Part shown: piece after piece, positions 13,201-25,200 of the stretch
How the letters are laid out: every line of letters starts with the position of its first letter
Numbering within the stretch: position 1 is the stretch's first letter
Origin: Mimachlamys varia
Taxonomy: Eukaryota > Mollusca > Bivalvia > Pectinida > Pectinidae
Direction of reading: 5' to 3'
DNA length: 64,000 bases
Assembly: GCA_947623455.1 (NCBI GenBank)
Contig: OX392532.1
Coordinates: forward strand, 25,766,792-25,830,791
Notes under the pieces: model-generated
Databases searched by the model: none
Seen by the model: only the letters and a program-made list of their open reading frames with translations
Told to the model about the DNA's origin: nothing
Program-made: the position numbers and the translations under genes

Positions 13201-16200
13201 TCATTCTTTATCAAGATCTCTCTATAGTATATCATATTGTACGACCATTTAAAGATAACCAAACCACTGTGAAACTTAAAGTTAGGATTGGAAATTTGTT
13301 TCAGCCTAATTTAAGCTTTGATCAATTTTCTCTGAAGAGAAAAATGTACATTGTGAGACCACTTTTTGAGAAATCATGAATTTGAAATAAATGCAACATA
13401 AACAACAGTAGCTAATATTTTTCATGTGGAATTCAGCAGGATTTGTAGACTGGGTTTCAACCATTGGATTTCAGTTTGTTTAGTAATTTGCTTTAACCAG
13501 TTGAGTTACCGAAGAAAAAAAGAATCTTTTCCTGTTGTAAATCATTATTTCTCAGATAAATCATATTGTTTGGGACAGGGATCCTTAAAGCTCCCATTAG
13601 GTAGGGCTAAAACCTCTACAGTGAGGGACAGTGTAATGATTTTAACTATTGAGAAGTAGTTAAGTTGAAACGTGTACCAGAATACTTAGTTCGAGACTGT
13701 AATAAAGTTCGTAGAAAGTTTTATTTACATGAAGTTAATTTTATCTATGTCAACATCACACATTGTTATTGTCATAATATAATAAAAAATCAGGATCAAA
13801 CAATCACCAAGTACGCGAGACGGAGCAGTCTAATATAAACTACAAAAATCCTATCCGGCTAAGTATAAATTATCCCGACCCGAAACTGCTTAGTGCTTAG
13901 TTATAAACTTCTTATCAACTTCTATTTTCCAATCTACTTCATACGAAGTAGTAAAGGTTATTCAAATATTTAAAATACCCTTAACCAAAGTTATTTTCCC
14001 AGGTGTCACATTCCGTACCAACTAGGTTATAACGAATATATTTATGAACTATCTAATATTATATCACAATTATTTTCCTAAGCACTGCCTTACACAGAAG
14101 CAAAGGTTATACAAGATAAATTAATACAAACGTCAGCAACTTTACAATTAACAGTTATTTTCCAATGTAACGCATTCGCAATAACAATTGGTTATAATAT
14201 ATATATATAGTCTATATGTATAAAACCCCCAAAATCAACCCGATCCCAGTTACCTTTCTTTAGTCCTGCTGACTCGACTCTGGTCTATTTTCCGTCTGAC
14301 GAAGTTCAAAAGCCGTCGCTTTTATACTGTTACTTGCTTAGCACGTGCATCGCTTGGATACACATAGTTTCAACAATAAAAGTGTATACAACACACAAAG
14401 TATCAATGTAGTTTTTCATCTTTTAACAAATAAATATGGTATTGAAAGTTTCGTTTACAACAACTGTCTGGTACTAAAGTAGCCTCTGAATGTCAACCGG
14501 AAGATGACGTCACCATATAAACAGACTCAACTGGCGATTTTTACCGGGAAACAGTAACATGAACTTTCGCTCTACATGTACCACGATAGAACCGATGTAC
14601 AAACTACATAATTAATTCAACGTTTATAAACAACATTAGGCTATGAGAAAAAGGTAATTAGGCAACATTGTTATAACAAAACTCAGTTTTACAACAGACA
14701 GGGATCCTTAAAGCTCCCATTAGGTAGGGCTAAAACCTCTACAGTGAGGGACAGGGATCCTTAAAGCTCCCATTAGGTAGGGCTAAAACCTCTACAGTGA
14801 GGGACAGGGATCCTTAAAGCTCCCATTAGGTACGGCTAAAACCTCTATAGTGAGGGACAGGGATCCTTAAAGCTCCCATTAGTTAGGGCTAAAACCTCTA
14901 CAGCGAGGGACAGGGATCCTTAAAGCTCCCATTAAGGGTACTCCATCAAATACAGATTTAAAGTATAAAGTTATCCAACTTATATTGATCACTCTTGTCT
15001 TCACGGATGTGCATGAGGGGGTCTTATTGTGTTGAGGAAAATCGGAGTAACCTAGAGAAAACCCATGTGGTCGGGCAGGTGATCCCCATACCTTTCCACA
15101 CCCGGTCGGGGAATCAAACCCCGGCCACCTTGGTGAAAGCCATGCAAGGGTGGTACCTAGTGCACCACCAGACCACCTATCAGTTAGAATTATAAAGCAA
15201 AATTCAATGTTTTGTTTCTTTCACTTGGAATATTCTCCATATTCACTGATCTAGAAAAATAAATAACCCCAAAAAGTTCTTAAGGATAAGAGTCACTTTT
15301 AATTCTTTTCATAAGATTAAAGCCCATAACTTGGACACATTTTGATGTTATGCAGTTATAATTAGTAAAGTTTTGGTTTGGTTTATTTTGTTTTTATGTC
15401 CCATAATTAACAGCCAGGGTAATTTAAGGATATGTCAGGTTTTGGTTAAAGCATTTAGACTAGTCTTGTAATACAAAGGCCACACCTATGATCTCTTGTG
15501 TTTTCTTTTTTATCAAGGTATTTCTATTTTCAAACATTTAAATTTTTAAGAAACAGCAACATGTGATTTTATACAATTATTGTTTTAGAGGTTGTCTAAA
15601 ACAAATTTTTCACAATGGTACCCAAAGTAAGTTGAACTTGGTGACCCTTGTTTTGGAAAAATATTGAATGATATTTGAATAAAGTAATACATTTTAATTT
15701 ATGTTTTTCTTAAAGGCCCAGTATACATAACTTTTGGCAAAACTTGAAGTGAAAATCAAGCCTAATAGCTTATTATGCTTATAGATTTAGTTAAGATTAA
15801 CTGATATTAGCAATATCCAAGATGAATTCTTACGCAGTTACCGGTGTAGAAGTCGTTTACCACCTGTAACAGCCAATTCTTTCCCCCCTACTGAAAGTTA
15901 CCCCGGGAAAGAATTGGCTAGCTGATAGTTTCCCCGGGGAAGAAATCAGCTAGCTGATTCCCCCCCCTCCCCCCATGATATTTTTTTCCCCGGGGAAAAA
16001 AATGGCTAACTGATTCTTTCCCCCCTCTGTATTGATTGATGGGGGGGGGGGGGTGTACTATTGGTAAGCTGATTCTCTCCCCCCCCCCCCCCCCTCTGTA
16101 TTTTATCTATGGGGGAAATTATTGGCTAGCTAATTCTGTCCCTCTTCTGTATTGATTGATTGGGGGAAACTATTGGCTAGCTGATTCTTCCCCCCCCCCC

Positions 16201-19200
16201 TCTGTATTTTATCTACAGAGGGAAACTATTGGCTAGCTGATTCTTCCCCCCCCCCCCCATCTGTATTTCATCTACGGGGGGGGGGGGGCTATTGGCTAGC
16301 TGATTCTCCCCCCCCTCTGTATTTCATCTACAGGGGGGGGGGGCGGCTATTGGCTAGCTGATTCTCCACCCCCCCCTCTGTATTTCATCTACAGGGGGGG
16401 GGGGCTATTGGCTAGCTGATTCTTTCGCCCTTTTTATTTTATCCATCGAGGGGGGGGGGGCTTTTGGCTAGCTGATCCCCCCCCCCCCCCACCCTGTATT
16501 TTTCTATATATATAATTTGAGGGACTGTAATAGTTATGGAATATATCATTTTATGGGTGTAACTAAAGTAATAGTAATGATGTATTTATCATATTTGGGA
16601 CTGTAATGTAAGATACACTTGAATCTTTAAATTTAGGTTGGTCAACAAATGTGAACAATTTAGAAATATGATATTATTTAAGAAGTATGTTAGAGTACAG
16701 GGCTCTTATAACATTGTCATACCAATTAAGTGATAATGTGCTGCATGTGATGTGTATTTTGCAATCTTAATCATAATTTTTAAGACCAAATGGAGATGGT
16801 TTACTAAATGAATTTTTGAAATATTTCTCCCCATTAATTTTGACTTTTTCCCTGGGGAAACTTTTAGATGGGGAAAGATTGGGCCTTTAAATGATACAGC
16901 TAATTAATATTTCATAAATTTTTATTCTATGTTTTGGTTTTGTGCAGGTGCTGTGAGATACTGTCAGAGGAATATGGACAGGTGAGTTGTAATTAAATTA
17001 ATGATTGATGTAAAGATATAATGTGTAGTATCTGATGTAACATAGGTCAACCTGGCACCAAACTGTTCTGTGGTCTAGACTGCATCTACAGTAACCCAGG
17101 TTTATAACGAATCCCTGGGGACCAAGGAAATTAGTTCGTTTTAACAATAGCTCGTTTCTTAGGCAATTAATGTTTTAGCAAATGTTGTTACAGTCCTATA
17201 ACACACATTGGTATTGATTAACTAAATAAAGCCCAGTATGACTTTATGTAAGTTAGTCAGCAATAGAAATGGGTGTTATAGGACTGTAACAATATTTGCT
17301 GAAATGTTCATTACTTATATTTACTTTTTGATAGATTTATTGTGCTTCATTTAGTTTCTTCGGACCGATTTTGAACAGCAAATCAAGTGAAGACAACAAT
17401 GAAATCCATGACGTCACAATAGAGATTGATGACGTCACAATAGCAACTGATGTTATAGTCTGCGGCACTGGGTGTTATAGGTGTATGACAGCAACTGCCT
17501 CTTAGCATTGTGTCAATGGAAAATTACAAAGCAAATGTAAATATACGTTTATGGAATACAGATGGTATGGCGCTTGTCGGGGAATGAGAAACACTACATC
17601 ATAACCAGGAAGTCTTTGTGAGCTGGTTCATTATAAAAGTGTTTTACTGTATACTGCTGTGAATACAATCTTAACATTGAGTTAAGAGGCCAATCTGATT
17701 AAAATCATATCTTGATCTCTGCGCCGTTCCATAAACTTCTCTCTGCTGCGTTAAGATCTGAGAAAATCCCATAGGGGGTCATGTCCCGATGACCTTTTGC
17801 ATTAGCCAATCAAATTACTACTGTCAGAATCTTGACAGTGAAATTTTGAGGCGACAAAGCATGCATAATCGCATTTGTCCGTTTAGTCATTTCGTCACCA
17901 AAAAGTTCATGTGGAATAATGTGGCGAAATGGCTTGCTGTAAGATGACAGGTCATTGGAAAATTATTTTAGTTTTAAGTAAAGAGGCGACAAAGGTCATC
18001 TGAACGTGACCTCTTATGGGATGTTGTCAGATCCTTCTAAAACAGAGTGAGAACAAGGATCTGTATTTTAATCAGATTGGTTAAGAGGCCATAATGCAAA
18101 ATGTAAATACATAGTGTAATGAACCACTGTGTGTGTTACAGGTTATGAAGACTTTGGATGACAGTGTACGGTTGTTTGAGGCCAACTATATGGTTCTGAC
18201 AGAGTACATGGATGATGCGTGTCAGAGACTCCAGGACATCAGTACGGCAGCTGTAGAGGTATGAGATCTAGTGCAGTCAATATGCTGCTCTCCTAACCCT
18301 GGAGTGAGATGGCCTTCTAGTGTGCTCACTCTAGTCTGAAAATGTTTTAGCAAAAGTCACTAAAGACCACTACTCTCTTTTAGCAAATAAGAATTTCCTT
18401 TAGCATCTTTTACTCATTAGTAGAGTCAAAATTCAAGTGTTAATATTAATATACCAGGTAAGTCTGAAAGCAGTATAACCAGAATATGTACAGAATGTTC
18501 TGGTACATGTGTGGCAATATCTTCAAAGCCTTCTGGTTATATCATGGTACGTGATTTGCAGACCTAGCTAGCCCTTCTGGTGCAATACAGATAGTGATAT
18601 TGTCTCAAGCTAGGGGTCTTATGATGTTATGGCAAAACCCTATCTTAGCAAAGAAACATCTGGAATTTCCACCAGTAGAAGTGTTATGGCATATTCTAGA
18701 CAAATTCATTCCAAACTAAAAAGCCTAGATTTTGAGATATGTATTTTGTATAATTATATGTAATGTATATATAACTTGGAGGGTCAGATGGGGCCATGAT
18801 ATAACACCTGTCTTTCCATGGTGGCATGGGTTGGATTTGCTGAAACTTGAAAAGGTATAGGGTCACCTGCCAGACTACAGGTTTGCTGCAGGTACTCCAG
18901 TTTCCTCCCTGATAAAGAGTTGATCCACATTGAGTTTACATCGCGGCCAACAGGAGTCACCAATAAAAGTTGTAATTACTTATTTCATAGTTGTATTAAA
19001 ATACAGTAGACTCAACTTAATATCACCCAGTTAATGTCACATTCCTCTTAATATCATGTTTTTTTAACCAATCACATAAAATATCAAGAAAATAATGTCA
19101 TTTCCATTGATTTCAGATGCAACATGTATAAACTGTTGCAAAGAAAAAAATAATAAAATAAAATGATTTTTAATTGAAATAATGTTATCTATATATCGAA

Positions 19201-22200
19201 ACATCTTCATGTGTACATTGAATAGCTTACTTTTAGTGATGGAGTTACTGGAAATGCACTAGATTTAGTGGAAAAAACATGTTTCTCTTAATGTCACATT
19301 CCTGTTAATATCATGGTTTTGTCTGACAAATTCAACATGATATAAAGAGGAGTGCACTGTATATGTAAATGAAAAATTTGTATTTATATATCTGTATCTA
19401 TGAAACATAACTGGCTGTGATTAAGCATATGAATAATTACAAAATTCGAGAAAAAGGAAATAAATGGTCAATGACATGAAGTGTTTCATTGTTTCAGAAA
19501 TGTCTGAAGTGTGGGCAGAGTCGACAACGGAAGGGCAAAACCCATCTGACTCGGGAGGAGCTAGACACACTCATGGAGAGGTATATACACTTTATGTATT
19601 TAACAACAATTTTGAAACAAGTTATCCAACTTATATTAAATACTCTTGTTGGCCTGGATGTAAGCCTGCGTGGGGTCTTATTGTGGGAGGAAACTGGAGA
19701 ACCAGAAGAAAACCCATGTGGTCGGGCAGGTCACCTTGCCGACCCCATACCTTTTCACGTCTGGTTGGGGAATCAAACCCCGGCCGCCTTGTAGAAAGGG
19801 AAGTGTGCTCTCCACTGCACCATCTGACCACCCTTATAGGTAGGAGAGCATCCTTTATACAGTAGATCAGCGATAATCCAGGTGCTGATAGTCTGGAAAT
19901 CTCTCAATCCGGACGGATATTCACGGAATCAGATTTCTGTAACGTTATTTGTACTCACTAGTCCCAAACTCTTTGGTTTGGTCTGGGAACAAAGGTGTTA
20001 AGATTATCGAGTGTTCCACTGTACTCAATCCTCAATAATGTCATACCATTAGTCTAAGACTACTATTGACACATCTACTGGTACACACTCCCGGTCTGTA
20101 CCTCCCACTCTGTAGATGTCATACCATTAGTCTAAGACTACTATTGACACATCTACTGGTACACACTCCCGGTCTGTACCTCCCACTCTGTAGATGTCAT
20201 ACCATCAGTCTAAGACTACTATTGACACATCTACTGGTACACACTCCCGGTCTGTACCTCCCACTCTGTAGATGTCATACCATCAGTCTAAGACTACTAT
20301 TGACACATCTACTGGTACACACTCCCGGTCTGTACCTCCCACTCTGTAGATGTCATACCATCAGTCTAAGACTACTATTGACACATCTACTGGTACACAC
20401 TCCCGGTCTGTACCTCCCACTCTGTAGATGTCATACCATCAGTCTAAGACTGCTAATGACACATCTACTGGTACACACTCCCGGTCTGTACCTCCCACTC
20501 TGTAGATGTCATACCATTAGTCTAAGACTACTATTGACACATCTACTGGTACACACTCCCGGTCTGTACCTCCCACTCTGTCAATGTCATACCATCAGTC
20601 TAAGACTACTATTGACACATCTACTGGTACACACTCCCGGTCTGTACCTCCCACTCTGTCAATGTCATACCATTAGTCTAAGACTACTATTGACACATCT
20701 ACTGGTACACACTCCCGGTCTGTACCTCCCACTCTGTAGATGTCATACCATCAGTCTAAGACTACTATTGACACATCTACTGGTACACACTCCCGGTCTG
20801 TACCTCCCACTCTGTCAATGTCATACCATCAGTCTAAGACTACTATTGACACATCTACTGGTACACACTCCCGGTCTGTACCTCCCACTCTGTAGATGTC
20901 ATACCATTAGTCTAACACTACTATTGACACATCTACTGGTACACACTCCCGGTCTGTACCTTCCACTCTGTAGATGTCATACCATTAGTCTAAGACTACT
21001 ATTGACACATCTACTGGTACACACTCCCGGTCTGTACCTCCCACTCTGTCAATGTCATACCATCAGTCTAAGACTACTATTGACACATCTACTGGTACAC
21101 ACTCCCGGTCTGTACCTCCCACTCTGTCAATGTCATACCATCAGTCTAAGACTACTAATGACACATCTACTGGTACACACTCCCGGTCTGTACCTCCCAC
21201 TCTGTAGATGTCATACCATCAGTCTAAGACTACTATTGACACATCTACTGGTACACACTCCCGGTCTGTACCTCCCACTCTGTAGATGTCATACCATCAG
21301 TCTAAGACTACTATTGACACATCTACTGGTACACACTCCCGGTCTGTACCTCCCACTCTGTCAATGTCATACCATTAGTCTAAGACTACTATTGACACAT
21401 CTACTGGTACACACTCCCGGTCTGTACCTCCCACTCTGTAGATGTCATACCATCAGTCTAAGACTACTATTGACACATCTACTGGTACACACTCCCGGTC
21501 TGTACCTCCCACTCTGTCAATGTCATACCATCAGTCTAAGACTACTATTGACACATCTACTGGTACACACTCCCGGTCTGTACCTCCCACTCTGTAGATG
21601 TCATACCATTAGTCTAAGACTACTATTGACACATCTACTGGTACACACTCCCGGTCTGTACCTCCCACTCTGTAGATGTCATACCATTAGTCTAAGACTA
21701 CTATTGACACATCTACTGGTACACACTCCCGGTCTGTACCTCCCACTCTGTCAATGTCATACCATCAGTCTAAGACTACTATTGACACATCTACTGGTAC
21801 ACACTCCCGGTCTGTACCTCCCACTCTGTCAATGTCATACCATCAGTCTAAGACTACTAATGACACATCTACTGGTACACACTCCCGGTCTGTACCTCCC
21901 ACTCTGTAGATGTCATACCATCAGTCTAAGACTACTATTGACACATCTACTGGTACACACTCCCGGTCTGTACCTCCCACTCTGTAGATGTCATACCATC
22001 AGTCTAAGACTACTATTGACACATCTACTGGTACACACTCCCGGTCTGTACCTCCCACTCTGTAGATGTCATACCATTAGTCTAAGACTACTAATGACAC
22101 ATCTACTGGTACACATTCCCGGTCTGTACCTCCCACTCTGTAGATGTCATACCATTAGTCTAAGACTGCTATTGACACATCTACTGGTACACACTCCCGG

Positions 22201-25200
22201 TCTGTACCTCCCACTCTGTCAATGTCATACCATTAGTCTAAGACTGCTATTGACACATCTACTGGTGCTTCTGGGAAAGCAAGTTTCAAATACATTAAAC
22301 CAGTCTACACCTTGAACATTTTCAAAAACATTTTGAGATGCTGTTGTCATCTAGTGAGAACAAATGTTAGATATGTTCCGATAATAATTTTATGAAATGA
22401 CATTAATTTCTGAGTCTGTATGAATTGTTTCTGGTTTAATTATAGTTACGTTGTTGGGAGTGTGTACACCAAGGTATTTCGTGCCATTTGTGAAAAGTTG
22501 CGAGCAGACGACGAATGCCTTTTACAGAAATGTAAACACCTAGAGGGCGTGACCCCTGACAAGTTGAAGGTCATTCGAGAATTCACCTGTCCTCTCCCTG
22601 GGGCGGTGAGTATAATCTACACCTACACGTATCTGATATTTTTTGTACACATAATTTTAATATTCAATTTTTGTCTGTGTTTAAGTGTTCTGAAGAATAA
22701 GAAATTGTATTCACTATGCCATATCAAAATGAATAAGAAAAAACTGCCCGACAGCGTATGGTTCTAGATTTTTTTTTTAACAAACAGCACAGTACCTATA
22801 CACACATTAGACACATTTACATGTACATCACAAAAACAGAGACATTAAATATTACAATATATATATATATATTTATCAATTACATGAAGGTTCTTTAACC
22901 AAATCACCCCTGTAGACATCAGTTTTTTCCAGTTTAATGGTTGTAATATGCTTATATATATATAGTTCATTATGAAATTTCAAGAATGTACGAGTTCATA
23001 TCTAGTAAATAATACATGCAATATACCTACATGTCCAATTCTTAGTCTATTTTTGAAAAACTTACTTAAATGTACTAAGCTGGTGATTTTTTTATGTTGC
23101 TTGTGTATTTCTTCACTTCATATACTTTTTTTATCTTGTGAAGTAAAATAGCTTTGATATATATACACATATATGTCCTACACATACATTCGGTCACATG
23201 AAACAGTTATAATTCAAATAGGTAGATAAGTAGGGGGAAAGTACATGTATATATTAAATAATACTACTAATAATAAAACAGAAGCAAAACCCAGAGAAAA
23301 CATTGAAGTATTTCTTTGGTCTAAAGTGGTTACATGGTTATGGATATACTATATGGATAGATACAGATTAATGTTAGGAATTATAGCAAATATTAATTTG
23401 TTTGTTTATGCGAATACCTTTTCCCATTCTTCCCATATTTGAAAGAATTTTGTTTGATTACCTGTATTTACATAAACAATTTTCTCTATATTGTATCTTT
23501 GTGCAATGAATTCTTTTAAAAGGTTGAAATATATTCTGTCTTGTCTTTTTGAAGTACAAAAAATATAATACACTGTATTTAGTAAGTAAGATAAGAAAAT
23601 TAAGGGGCATTGATGTTAAAATGTTATCAGTGTGTCCAAATAAAACTGTTTTCAAATCAAAAACCACAGTTTTGTTTGTTTTTAGCCCACCATCATCAGA
23701 TGGTGGGCTATTCAAATCGCCCTGCGTCCGTGGTCCGTCGTCCGTCCGTCCGTCCGTCCGTTCGTCCGTTAGTCCGTCCGTAAACAATTCTTGTTATCGC
23801 TATTTCTCATAAAGTACCGAAGGAATCTTTCTCAAATTTCATGTGTTGGTTCACCTTGGTCCCTAGTTGTGCATATTCCATTTTGGGACCGATCTGAATT
23901 CAAGATGGCCGACAGGCAGCCATCTTGGATTTTGACATTTGAACTTTGTTATCCCTATTTCTGAGAATGTACTGAATGGATCTTTCTCAAATTTCATGTG
24001 TTGGTTCACCTTGGTCCCTAGTTGTGCATATTCCATTTTGGGACCGATCTGAATTCAAGATGGCCGACAGGCAGCCATCTTGGATTTTGACAGTTGAACT
24101 TTGTTATCCCTATTTCTGAGAATGTACTGAATGGATCTTTCTCAATTTTCATGTGTAGGTTCCCCTTGGTGCTTAGTTATGCATATTGCATTTTGGGACC
24201 AATCCGAAAACAACATGGCCGACAGGCAGCCATCTTGGATTTTGACAGTTGAACTTTGTTATCGCTATTTCTGAGAATGTACTGAATGGATCTTTCTCAA
24301 ATTTCATGTGTAGGTTCCCCTTAGTGTGTAGTTATGCATATTGCATTTTGGGACCAATCCAAAAACAACATGGCCGACAGGCAGCCATCTTGGATTTTGA
24401 CAATTGAAGTTTGTTATCGCTATTTCTAAGAAAGTACTGAAGGTATCTTTCTCAAATTTCATGTGTTGGTTCACCTTGGTCCCTAGTTGTGTATATATAG
24501 AGACAATCGAAAGAAGAGAAAAGAACCATCTTTCAAAAAACAAACTTAGATCATTTGATGGTGGGCGCCAAGATCCCTCTGGGATCTCTTGTTTAAATAT
24601 TTGTTGACTGGAAGAATATGATTTTGAATTTTATATTGGAACCATTGTAGTTTTGTATCTTTGGTAGTCTTAAAAGGTAGTATATAAATAGTATTCCAAT
24701 TTAAATTTTTGAAGATAGGATTTGTTTTCCATTTAATTTCTGATGTATTGACTAAATTTTGCTGGTTATCCTCTGAAAGGATGCTACAAAAGTCTCTACA
24801 ACCTTTTTTATTTTTGAAAAGGATTTTAGTAATTGGAAAGGTTAATATGGTCGAACTATAGTAAAGTTATTAAAATGAATATTACAATTTTTGATCACAT
24901 ACGTAATGGACGCACAGAGGCTCTGGTATCTTAAAAAATTAAATCATTAACTTACCTGGTATGAGAAATCTGTATTTTTCGGTATCGGACAGTATGCTGC
25001 TTATCTATTGTATTTTTCGGTATCGGACAGTTAGCTGTTTATCTATAGGGGTTCCCCAGCAAGTATTGGTCACAGTGTCTGTTGATTGTCTATTTACAAT
25101 CTAACTTGCTCAAGTTGAATAAATGATATAAATTACCATAATGAGTTAGGTGGACACTTTCTCAAATAAAATTAAAAATTTCGTCTAGAAAATCATATTT

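Noticed and set aside
20066..22315. 749-codon open frame with a 26-residue repeat, at first sight a large repetitive protein
   Set aside because: It is a 78-bp minisatellite in intron 9, flanked by phase-consistent exons. The frame is open only because 78 is divisible by 3 and no stop occurs. No start context, splice sites or amino-acid constraint support a gene.
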